DNA from: Lichina pygmaea
Taxonomy: Eukaryota > Ascomycota > Lichinomycetes > Lichinales > Lichinaceae
Direction of reading: 5' to 3'
Assembly: GCA_963422465.1 (NCBI GenBank)
Contig: OY730173.1
Coordinates: 620,001-684,000 of the forward strand
Length of the DNA: 64,000 nucleotides
Made by a program: the position numbers and the translations under genes. Below the pieces are notes generated by a model. The model was not told the origin of the DNA. It searched no databases and worked only from the letters and a program-made list of their open reading frames with translations. Of this stretch, positions 10,044 to 19,670 are shown piece by piece (position 1 is the first letter of the stretch; every line of letters begins with the position of its first letter).

Positions 10044-11480
10044 TTAGCTTTATACAACTTCCAGATCTTCTATCAAAAAAAATCAGAGAACACAAAAGCA
10101 GACACACTCAGCAGGCAACCTGATATAACAACAGACAACACAACAGAAGAACACCCAATCCTTACAACAAAAAGACAAACTCTATTCTATACCTAACTCC
10201 AGTTAGCAAAAACTAAAGAAATAGGTGCACTTCTGACTCTAGACTACAACATCACAGCTACAAACAAGAAAGAAGTGCCAGAGAGCACACAAGAGAACAT
10301 GATTCAACAACATCACAACAGATCTCTACACAGACATCTTGGGTGAGACAAGACTTTGGAGAAAATCTGGAGACAATACCACTTCAACAGAATAAACTGG
10401 AAAGTGACAGTTTATTCACAATTGTGAAGAATATGCAAAAAACAAATTGTCACACCACAAACCCTACAGAGAGAGTCAACAAATAGACCTCCCAGAAGTG
10501 GCTTGGGATACTATCACAATAGATTTTGTGGTGAAGCTGCCAAGGTCAGAGGACTCAGTAACCAAGGTGAAATATAATAATATTCTGGTGGTTGTAGACA
10601 AGCTCACTAAATACACTCACCTGATCCTGTAGTGAGAGACAGGAACAGCAAGCAAACTTGCCAATGTCCTGCTCAGAGAATTGGTTAGCCAGTAAAGGCT
10701 ACCAACAAAGATTATCTCAGATCACGATAAACTCTTCAACTTAAAATTCTGGAACATGTGGACAAGACAGCTAGAGATAGACACAAAGATATCTACTGCC
10801 TACCATCCACAGACAGATAGATAAACTGAAAGAACAAACTAAACAATGGAACAGTATCTACACCACTACATCAACTATCAACAGGATGATGAGGTGGTAC
10901 TAATAACTTAGTTTGCATACAACAATCAGCAGCACAGTGTGACAGGTACAACACTGTTCTTTGCAAACTACAGTAGGAACTCCCACTGGGAAGTGATGGT
11001 AGCTGGAAGTAGTACTTCAACAAACATCAAAAAAATCACTACTATGCATGAGGAAATAAAGACTGCAACTGAATCCACACAACGAGTGACAAGCCACTGC
11101 CTAAGCAACAAAAGGTTGAAGAGACCAACCCTGGAGAGAGAGGATAAAGTCTATTTGTCAACAAAAAACCTGTGCTTGAAGCAACCAAGCAAGAAGCTGG
11201 ATCATGTACAAATCAGACTGTTTGAGATTGAGAAGTGCACTGGAGAAGTCAACTACTGACTGAGACTGCCAAAGAAAGCATGGATACATTGAGTATTCCA
11301 TGTCTCACTACTCAAGCCAGCACCCAGCAACACAGAAATCAAAACAGAATAGCACTTCAAGAATGACAAAGAAGAGTACAATGTTGAAAGAATTCTAGAC
11401 AGCTGAAGGAACAGACAGAAGATCAAGTACCTGGTCAAATAGTTAGAGTACAACAACAAGAAGAACTTGTGAGAACCCAC
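10044..11480 (+). pseudogene. D3 integrase and chromodomain
   Basis: Similarity to D2 and D1 covers the zinc-binding N-terminus of integrase (about 10310-10480), the core (10480-11000), the C-terminal domain (11000-11270) and a chromodomain (about 11345-11480). Fossil with many breaks. Confidence 0.8.
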
Positions 11481-11639
11481 CAGAAATTTCAGCTTTGTGA
11501 TGAGTGAGAAGCTGCAGAATTTCCACCAAGAAAACCTGCAGAAGCCAGGACTGACAGAGAGAAGAGCCTGAAAGAAGCCAAAGTCTCCAAAAAGAAAAGA
11601 TTGTCCAGAGACAGCAGAGACACCACACACAAAGTCTCC

Positions 11640-12010
11640 TACTCAAGAGTCTCTTAGTCCTTGATTACAGCAAGCTCACACTTGATGGCATCACTCTTCT
11701 TCTTGGACAACAAGCCCAGCTGCCAACAAACACAGATCTTGCAAGAAAGAAGCTCCAACTTCTACTTCTTGATATCCTTCAGCTGAACCTCAAGCTGAGC
11801 ACACTCCAGCTCCATCTTTTCCTATTCTGACTCCACAAGATAAAGATTATAGTAGTAACTCTTCTTGATACACTGACTGCAAGATGTGGACACTGAACTG
11901 ATAATACACTTGGTGTAGTCATGACAACATGTACTGCATGAAACCTTGGATATCTTATCCATCTTGCCAACTTGAGAACTAAGAACTTCACAATGATTAT
12001 TGCAAGACAT
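11640..12010 (-). pseudogene. Opposite-strand cysteine-rich ORF remnant of D3
   Basis: Between the chromodomain and the 3' LTR the minus strand shows a decayed relative of the D1 protein (19098-19670): the C-x2-C-x6-C and C-x2-C spacings are still recognisable near 11870-11950 and a charged helical stretch follows. Same place and orientation as in A1, A2 and D1. Confidence 0.65.
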
Positions 12011-12346
12011 CTGGGGTATAGTGAGAGAAGTGAGAGGATCCGGAGACAGAATCTTTGGAGAAAGGGGATAGTGTTAAGACCCAGGCTGGAATAGCTGAGC
12101 TGACCTAAGCAAGTGTACAGAGGTACACAGAACAATGTTCACCTGACCTGGTGGCAGAGTTGGCAGAGATGCAACCAGCTCTGCCAACTCTGCCAAAGTG
12201 GCAGAGATAGCAGAGAAGAACACTCCTTATCCAACTCTACCACACAGAAAGCTGATACCTCTTGGGGAGAACCCCCCTCTCAGACTTCTGTATATAAGAG
12301 AACCCAGATAGCCAGGGAGAATAGCTCTCCAGACTGAATACAACAT

Positions 12347-13360
12347 TTTTTGATTTGATTCTTACACTGTTTGTAGCTTTACAGCCATGCAGATCTTCCA
12401 GCTAATAGTGAACTTCTTCAGAAAACTTTTAAAGGAATAAAAACTGAAGACAGGGAGGTGACTAGAAAGTGTAGCAAAAGGAAATCTTGTAGTGTCTGGT
12501 AGGAAAAGCTTCTAGATGTTGGAGTGTGAATAGTGAAGTTTGAAAGCCAGATTAAATTGGTTTAGTCTTTTCAAAGACATAAACCAGTACAGAAACTTCT
12601 GTAGAAGCTCTGGGTTTGAAATAATAGTAGTGAAATCTTGGGGGTTAAAGAGAGCATGTTGTTTTTGACTTGAGTAGAGAGAGCATGAAGAGGTGATATA
12701 CTTTACTGTCTCTTCTGCTTGACCACACATGCATAGGGGGGTAGGAAAGTCAGGGACTCCAGCTCTGAAAAGAAAACTTGCTAGACCAATTCTCCCAGTT
12801 CTGGTTTGCAGTAGTAGACTTGCCTCAGCTTTCTGTAGCTTTTTGTAGAGCTTTAGATTGTTGTAGTGAGGTTTTTGGCAAAACACCTGCCATCCAGCAT
12901 AGTCTTTTCTTTTCTTCTCCTCCCATTGGTTTTCCCACTCTTTAGTAAAGAGTATTTGTAGTTCTTTCTTTGAACTAGTCTGGTTAGTAGTTATTTGACT
13001 TAACCAAGTGAACTTCCAATTAGGAGAGATAGTTGAGGATTTCTTTAAAGGTTTCCTCAGTGAAGAAGTATAGGAAGAAATAGTAGAAAAGGTACTGTCA
13101 AGAAAGTCTTTCAGAGAGGAGGTTTGGATAGAAGATAGAAAACAAGCTGTGCAAAATTTAAAATAGAGATCTAGAGATAAAAGAAAAAGCTCACTCTCTA
13201 ATAGAAAAGAAGGAGTGGCTTTGAAAGCACCCCCAATAAGTCTCAGACATTTGTTTTGGAATATGATAAGAGAGGAAATATTAGAGGATTTTCTGAGTGG
13301 GTTGAACCAAATTCCCACTGCATAGCTCAGTACAGATCTGAGTATTGCAGTGTACACAAG
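12347..13360 (-). pseudogene. L1 ORF2 C-terminus and 3' UTR in C2
   Basis: The fragment starts at L-V-Y-T-A-I-L-R-S, downstream of the RT active site, and stays open to the natural stop at 12512. It contains the thumb region and the C-terminal C-x-C-G...H...C motif. It is near identical to L1g and L1e, so this chimera is fairly young. Confidence 0.85.
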
Positions 13361-14478
13361 GCCACAGTCGTACTATGCCAGAACATAGTGTAGAGTTGGC
13401 ACCCCCCCACAGGGTCTCTACCACACTTTCCCACAGTCCTGAGGTCTCTTGCACTCCGCTGTACGTGCTCACCCCTGGGATCCTGCTTCGGAGCGCTGGG
13501 TCACCAGCCCAGAGCCCACGCTCCAACTGTAGTTTGCTCTCTGAGCTTGTTGTTTGCAGCCTAAGCCTGCACTCTGTACGAACCAGCATGCGCATCTGTC
13601 CTCTCGGGCTATATAGACAGTCTCGTAGTAGGCCCAGGCTCTACCTCTGTCACTGCCATTATATGCCACACCTCGCAGTTGTTAACTGTTTCATGTTACC
13701 TTCGCAGATCTCTTGTACAAAGGCCGACCATGCCTCGCAGGCCTTACAGACCCTGCAGGCTGTGCCAGCACCTGCAGGGCTGCCTTTCCAGCCCACTAAC
13801 CAAGTAGGGAGGAGTTCTCCTTGGTCCGCTGTTGTCTGTGGGGCCCCAGTTGCACCTGTTGGCCCACTGGATAACCCAGTCCCCTGGCCCCAGATTGTGG
13901 ATTGTACGAAGAGACTTTGTGGCAAGACCTTAGGCAAAACTATCAAGCCAGCACTTTGGCTATCACACAGCTCTTAGACACTGGAGTGGTGATGTCTTCT
14001 TGTACGACCACTCTCCTTCTTTAACAGGTGGTCCATGTTCGATTAACAACACCGCAGTGCCAAGGCCACTCCCCCCCTAGCAGATCCTCACACGTTAGCT
14101 GGAGACTCTGCTAGGAGGGTGACATAATGAGAACTCCTCTTGACTACTCCAGAGGTGCCCTATCAGACGCCTAGACTTCACATCCACCAGCTGTGGGGCT
14201 GGCTTCAGGCTGTAGCGTACACGGTAGTTGTCTGTCAGGTGGTTTTCATCTCCCAAGCTTGGTCGCAGTCCTCTGTTCTGCTGTAGCTGTTTCACGGGGG
14301 TGTCCAGGGTGCCTGCGCAACACCTCCGGTGGCCTGTCACTCCGCAACACCAGCAGCTTGACTGGTGACTTGATTAGCTCTTGGTGCAGCGACTACGAGC
14401 AGCCTGGGAAGCCGCCCGCCATCGACTGCCCCGAGGTTCCCAGCCTGCACCACGTGGAGGTTCGAGTTGTTGCAGGCC
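13361..14478 (-). other. W module, copy 2 (uninterrupted)
   Basis: This 1118-base W copy is read on the minus strand. It aligns end to end with copy 3 and shows the D1 insertion site in its empty form (AAAGCCAGCACTTTGGCTATC followed by ACACAG near 13950-13975 on the plus strand). Minus-strand frames of 81 codons (14340-14095) and about 95 codons (13946-13659) are open in copies 2 and 3, but the differences between them are mostly amino-acid changing, which argues against coding. Confidence 0.75.
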
Positions 14479-14611
14479 ACTGAATACAACATACCTACAA
14501 CAATAGCAAGAAAGTTACTCTACTTGCTATTCATCTATTGAGTCCCTGCTCTTGTTGTCCAAGACATGCAGACTACCCACATTCTGTGTGAACATGGACT
14601 AGCCCTTAACA

Positions 14612-16354
14612 TCAGGTTCTTGTGGTCTGTGAGAATAGTGAGTTTAGAACTGCTTTCCATGTACACTCTCCAGTGTTCAAGTGTGTTGACAACTGCCAAT
14701 AGCTCTTTGTTGTGGATATTATAGTTTCTTTCTGCTTGTGACATCTTGTGTGAGTAGTAGGCAACTGGGTGCTATTTGCTGTCTGCCTGTTGGTATAGAC
14801 ATGCTCCCACTGCTTGGTCTGAAGTATCTGTTTTGATTTGTGTTGGTTGGCCTGTCTTGAAGTTGAGGAGAACTGGTTTCTTGGTGCAAGTGTCCTTGAG
14901 CTGTTGGAATACTTTTTGTTATCTCTGTCCACCAGTACTCCACATTCTTCTTTGTGAGTTCTGTCAGTGGTGTTACTATCTGTGAGTAGTTCTTGATAAA
15001 CTGTCAGTTGAAGTTGGCAAATCCCAGAAAGACTTGTACTTTCTTGACTGATGTCAGTGTTGGCTATTGCTGAATCACTTTGATTTTCTCAGACTTAATC
15101 TTGATTTTTTTGATTTCTATAATATATCTAAAGAATTCAACTTCTGGTTTGTTAAACTCACACTTCTTTAGGTTAAGCTTGAGCCCTGCCTCTTGTAGAT
15201 ATCATAGAACATTCTTCACGTGTTTGGTATATTCCTGTTGCATGTTTGAGTAGACAAGAATATTGTCCAGGTAGGTAATAGCTGTTTAGTCCAGGTGTAC
15301 TCTGATGATGTTGTTGATCAAGACTTGATATATTGCTGGTGTGTTTGTGAGTCTAAATAGTATAACCAGATACTTATAGTATCTGTATCAAGTTCTGAAG
15401 ACTGTCTTCTATTCTTCTTCTTCTTTCATGCATATCAGGTTGTATACTTTTTTCAAGTCCAGCTTGGTGAAGATTGTAGCTTGGCTGATCCTGTCTCACA
15501 GTTTGTTCACATTTGGTAACAGGTATCAGTTCTTGATAGTAATATTGTTGAGTTTCCTGTAGTCTACACAAAGTTGAAGACTTCTGTTTTTCTTTAGTGC
15601 AAATAGTATTGGGTATCCTGCTGGTGATTGAGATTCTTGAATAAAACTTTTTTTCAGGTTTTCCTCCAGGTACTCACAAAGTACTCAGAGCTCTTTTTCT
15701 GATAACTGATAGATTGGTCTAAATTCTAGCTCTGTCTCTGGTTGCAACTTGATGTTTTGATTCCAAGGTTAGTGCTTAGACAACACTGCTGTTGTTGTCT
15801 CTTCCTGAAAAAGATTATCATACTCAGGTCAGTACTCTTCAGAGATCTCCAGAGGTGTAACAACTTTCTCTCTTCATCTCTGACTGTTTAGCCACCTAGT
15901 TCCAGGGTGTGCCTGTCAAGGCAGACCTCTTCTCTTGAGAGTTGTTCTTTCTGGTGGTGAGGTTCCACTGAGAACTTCTTCCCTTATCTGTCCACACCTT
16001 CTGCAGCTAGTAACAGGTCCAAGCTGTGTTGTTAGTGCAGTTCCTAAATATAAGTACTTCTGTCTTCCAGTTAACAACTGGGTTGTGGTTCTTTAGCCAA
16101 GGCATCTCTAAGTAGATATTCTGAGTGGCCAACTTGATAATATTAAAGTAGATTCTTTCAGTATAGTGTCTAGTAACTATTTCCATTGGCTGTGTCTTAT
16201 AGCAGACTAGCTCTGTCTGTCTATTTACTATTGTGAGCTGGTAGAGCTGTGACTTGTGTTTCTTTTCAGTGCTGAGGGTGCTGTGGAATTGTCTTGAAAT
16301 GTAGTTTCTGTTAGCTCCTGAATCAACAAGCACATGTGTCTATACTGGTGTGTT
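14612..16354 (-). mobile_element. Ty3/gypsy element A3, fragment 1 (oldest layer)
   Basis: The minus strand shows family A RNase H (about 14612-14940), reverse transcriptase (about 14990-15800) and protease (about 15990-16354). It is A+T-shifted and much more decayed than A1 or A2, with many breaks. It is cut on the left by D3 and on the right by L1a, beyond which it resumes at 41367. Confidence 0.85.
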
Positions 16355-16723
16355 CAAAAAACTCTTCCCAGAACCACACTGTTCAAGGACCATCACTTTT
16401 GGCAAAGACGGCAATTTGTCATATGTTCTGGAAAACAGCCGACATCCTGTCCCGACCCACCCAAACCTTAAGGTGAAAACCCATCACCTTTGAGAATCAC
16501 ACCTGATTGTCAAAAGTTGTGATCTTGGGATCCATGATCTGTTTCTTCATTAACCAGCAATCCAGCCACAACCAGAGAGAGAGAGTCTCGGGATAAGAGG
16601 AATAGTTAGAGTCTGACTGACTCTGGAGCTAGCAGAGTTCTTGACTCAAGGAAAGTCTAGATAGGGGGTCTGGTCCCTAGTCTAGGCAAATACTCCTAGC
16701 TTTACCCAGAGCTTAGTTGGAAT
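16355..16723 (+). other. L1a 5' UTR, first part
   Basis: It starts CAAAAAACTCTTCCCAG and matches the 5' end of L1d (56230-55860, inverted) and L1c. It includes AAACCTTAAGGTGAAAACCC, conserved in all three copies. The last 13 bases, GCTTAGTTGGAAT, are the duplicated target of C3. It may hold the internal LINE promoter, but no motif settles this. Confidence 0.8.
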
Positions 16724-18075
16724 TTTTATTTATTTTTTATTTTTTATTTTATTCTTACTCTGATTTGGCTGGTGAGCCATGCAGAACTTCTAGATACATG
16801 CTTTTTTTTCCCAGAAAACCTTTGAAGGAATAAAAACTGAGACTTGAGTAAGACTAGGGAATTATCTGGAAGAATATGCAGTGTCTGGAGAAAATAAAAT
16901 CACAGAGATGATAGGTTTTCTGGTAAGAGTTGGTGTGCTAAGTTAAACTGGTCTAGTCTTTTCAAAGACATAAACCAGAGAAGAAATTCTTTAAGCACTT
17001 TAGGCTTTTGAAGTAAACTAGAGAAATTGTAGGAAAGAAAAGTGGCTTGCTGTCTTTGAGTAAGAAACTTGTTACAAGAGAAAGTAATATATTGAGCAGT
17101 CTCTTCTCCAAAACCACAGGAACATAGAGGGGATTGGAAGTCAGGAACATTTGCTCTGAAAAGAAAGCTGGCTAGTCCTATCCTTGCTGATAGAATCTGC
17201 AAGTAAAGACTAGCTTCAGCTTTTCTCAAGTCTTTGAAAACTTTGAGATTTTTCTTTTGGGGTAGTCTGCAAAATAGCTCCCAGACTGAAGAACATTTCT
17301 GTCTGTTTGCCTGCCATCTGGCTTCCCACTCTTTCTGAAACACATCTTGAAATTGTTTCTTAGAGTAATCTTGGTTAGTGGTTAGTTCTTCTAGCCATCT
17401 TGCTTTCCAGTTAGGTGTGATAGTAGACAGAGACTTTGGAGGTGTTCTCAGAGTAGAAACAAAAACAGTGATCTGGGAAAAGAGCTTATAGAAAAGTGAG
17501 GAGAGAGGATTAGAAGAAGTATTGGAAAAATAGAAAGATTGTAGGAAAGTTGCTGTTCTAAATTTGAAATAAAGATCAAGAGGTGGTAGGAATAGTTCTC
17601 CTTCAATAAGAAATGTAGGAGTAGCTTTGAAGACACCTCCTATAGTTTTTAGACACTTAGTCTGGAAAAGATTTAGAGAAGAAATATTAGAAGGTTTTTT
17701 GTGGGGATTGAACCAGACTCCTACTGCATAGCTGAGAAGTGATCTCAGTATTGCAGTGTAGACAAGTCTAGCAGAGAGAACAGGTAGACCCTATGTAGAA
17801 AAAGTAGTTCTGGAAAGTGCTGAGAAAAACTTGGAAGCTTTCTGTAACATAATTTTCTGGTGTTTTTTCCAGAGAAGCTTGGAATCATAGTGTAGTCCCA
17901 GAATACACACTTCTTCCTTAGGCTGTAGTACCACTTCTCCAAGTCTTAGACTGAGCTGAAGATTATCTGTTCTTCTTCTAGAAAAATAGAGAAGTTCATA
18001 CTTTTCAGGTGCAAACTTCATTCCATGTTTTCTTGCTCAGTCTAAACATTTGGAGTGAGTAGACTTTAGCTTCAG
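16724..18075 (-). pseudogene. L2 LINE ORF2 3' part in C3
   Basis: It starts just after the catalytic region at L-K-L-K-S, then reads a P-E-K-Y-E-L-L-Y-F-S-R block, thumb and a C-terminal C-x-C-G...E-T-A...C motif near 17085-17135, and ends in a T-rich (tail) segment at 16724-16770. Compared with L1 the protein is strongly diverged. At least one frame change and one stop interrupt it: the open pieces are 18021-17791 and 17343-16900, with decayed sequence between. Confidence 0.8.
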
Positions 18076-18679
18076 GCCACAGTCGTACTATGCCAGAACA
18101 TAGTGTAGAGTTGGCACCCCCCCACAGAGTCTCTACCACACTTTTCCACAGTCCTGAGGTCTCTTGCACTCCGCCGTACGTGCTCACCCCTGGGATCCTG
18201 CTTCAGAGCGCTGGGTCACCAGCCCAGAGCCCACACTCCAACTGTAGTCTGCTTCCTGAGCTTGTTGTTTGCAGTCTAAGCCTGCACTCTGTATAAACCA
18301 GCATGCGCATCTGTCCTCTCAGGCCATATAGACAGTCTTGTAGTAGGCCCAGGCCCTACCTCCGTCACTGCCATTATATGCCACGCCTTGCAGTTGTTAA
18401 CTGTTTTGTGTTACCTTCGCAGATCTCTTGTACAAAGGCCGACCATGCCTCGCAGGCCTTACAGACTCTGCAGGCTGTGCCAGCACCTGCAGGGCTGCCT
18501 TTCCAGCCCATTAACCAAGTAGGGAGGAGTTCTCCTTGGTCCACTGTTGCCTGTGGGGCCCCGGTTGCACCTGTTAGCCCACTGGATAACCCAGTCCCCT
18601 GGCCCCAGATTGTGGATTGTACAAAGAGACTTTGTGGCAAGGTCTTAGGCAAAACCATCAAGCCAGCACTTTGGCTATC
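18076..18679 (-). other. W module, copy 3, LINE-proximal part
   Basis: It aligns with 13361-13964 of copy 2. It stops at CTATC (18675-18679), the target duplicated by D1. Confidence 0.8.
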
Positions 18680-19036
18680 TGTTACGGGCCGGGCCGGGTT
18701 CACACAGAAGGCAGCTCGGTCTGTTGCTTCGCAGGGTGGATTCTAGACAGGGACTCAGTAGAGGAATAGACAGGTGGGGTAACTCTCCTGTGCTATTGTC
18801 TCAGTACGATGGGTTTGTATTGTGTGTTCAGCCTGGAGAGCTAATCCCTCCGGGTCCTTTGGGGGGTCTTTATACAGATGCCCCAAGGGGGGGGGTCTCC
18901 TCGAGGGGTATCATCCTTTTGCGTGGACAAGCTCCTCGCTTAGCTCCTGCTCGTCCACCGGATCAGTCGGATGTTGTTCTGCATGACTAACACTCCTTCC
19001 TCACTTACCTGGGCTGTTCCGGCCTAGGCCTTAACA
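18680..19036 (-). repeat. 3' LTR of D1 (357 bp)
   Basis: Plus-strand ends are TGTTACGG and CTTAACA. On the minus strand it holds TATAAAG near 18863-18870 and a single copy of the GGACGAGC/GCTCGTCC hairpin unit that is repeated four times in D2. Confidence 0.9.
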
Positions 19037-19051
19037 CTATCCCCTCCCTCC
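19037..19051 (-). other. Polypurine tract of D1
   Basis: On the minus strand it reads GGAGGGAGGGGATAG next to the LTR, matching GGAGAAAGGGGATAG in D3. Confidence 0.8.
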
Positions 19052-19097
19052 AAAGGTTCTGTCCCCAGATCCTTTTTGTTCCTGCTCCTCTTTTGTC

Positions 19098-19670
19098 ATG
19101 AACCAAAGCCAGACAACTCGAACTTGTTGTCGTGGTTTTCTCTCTTGTCGTATTGGCAAAATGGGCAAGGAATTGAAAATCGCATGCGGTGCTTGTTGTC
19201 ATGACCACGCCAAGTGTGTCGTGAGCTCTGCGTCATCTTTTTGTTGTCAGTGTGTTGAGAAGGGTTGTCGCTGCAACCTTCATCTCTCAGAATCAGAATG
19301 GAAGAAGATGGAACTTGAGTGTGAGCAGCTTGAGGCTCAGCTGCGGGAGACTGATGACCAATTATCAAAGTTGCTTCCCCAGCAGATCTGCCTCCGCCGG
19401 CAGCTGGGTTGTCTCTCGCAGAAGGAGGCTGATGCCATCTGTCGTGAGCTGTCCGCCATCAAGGATCAGGAATCCCTTGATGCTCAGGAACAGGAGGCTC
19501 TCCGCGTTATCTGTGAACAGGAGGCCAGTCAGGCTGCTGCTCCACTGTCCTTTGAGGACATCTTCTCTTCAGAGGCTTTGGCTTCTCTCAAGCTGTTGTC
19601 TCCGTCAGACCTGGTCGCTGCGGGTTTGCTTGGTGGTAATCCACCAGCTTCTGGTTCATCGCAGGGCTGA
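19098..19670 (+). CDS. Opposite-strand Zn2Cys6-like coiled-coil protein of D1
   Basis: This 190-residue ORF is open from 19098 (62 bases past the LTR) to a stop at 19668-19670, against the direction of gag-pol. Cysteines 30, 33, 40, 49, 52 and 59 form C-x2-C-x6-C-x8-C-x2-C-x6-C, an exact Zn2Cys6 spacing. Trp68 and a long charged helix (about 68-130, leucines spaced as in a coiled coil) follow, then an acidic, serine-rich tail. Its last 80 or so bases overlap the end of the chromodomain frame tail to tail. While D1 pol has decayed, this frame remains open, which may mean constraint or chance. A DNA-binding or regulatory role is inference. Confidence 0.75.
   Translation: MNQSQTTRTCCRGFLSCRIGKMGKELKIACGACCHDHAKCVVSSASSFCCQCVEKGCRCNLHLSESEWKKMELECEQLEAQLRETDDQLSKLLPQQICLRRQLGCLSQKEADAICRELSAIKDQESLDAQEQEALRVICEQEASQAAAPLSFEDIFSSEALASLKLLSPSDLVAAGLLGGNPPASGSSQG

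Larger units (their letters stand above)
12347..14478 (-). mobile_element. Composite retroposon C2 (W + L1 3' fragment)
   Basis: A 14-bp duplication, ACTGAATACAACAT, at 12333-12346 and 14479-14492 brackets a minus-strand chimera: W (14478-13361) followed by a truncated L1 (13360-12347). It lies in the 3' LTR of D3. W has the same two ends as in C1, but the LINE begins about 390 bases further downstream. The LINE tail is of the ATCAAATC type. Confidence 0.85.
10044..14611 (+). mobile_element. Ty3/gypsy chromovirus D3, 3' half
   Basis: Base 10044 corresponds to D2 position 62850, so this is the 3' half of a D element: RNase H tail, integrase, chromodomain, opposite-strand cysteine-rich remnant, polypurine tract (about 12055-12071) and 3' LTR. 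Compared with D2 nearly every CpG has become TpG or CpA. It is heavily broken and old. Composite C2 lies in its LTR; its right end at 14611 abuts A3, into which it inserted. Confidence 0.85.
12072..14611 (+). repeat. 3' LTR of D3, split by C2
   Basis: The LTR runs TGTTAAG (12072) to 12346, then resumes at 14493 and ends CCTTAACA at 14611; without C2 it is about 394 bp. It has a TATA-like TGTATATAAG near 12290 and matches the D2 LTR in its last 130 bases. Confidence 0.8.

Noticed and set aside
13361-14478. Module W as a protein-coding gene with a zinc-knuckle-like C-W-C-C-G...H start
   Set aside because: The spacing does not fit a normal CCHC knuckle, copy 1 loses the frame, and differences between copies 2 and 3 change amino acids freely.
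16355-18075. 5' inversion of a single LINE by twin priming
   Set aside because: The 5' UTR lies beside the tail end, not the truncated end, of the opposite LINE, and the 13-bp duplication at 16711/30636 shows a separate nested insertion.
19098-19670. Host transcription-factor gene interrupted by the element
   Set aside because: Homologous frames occupy the same antisense position in A1, A2 and D3, between pol and the 3' LTR, so it belongs to the elements.
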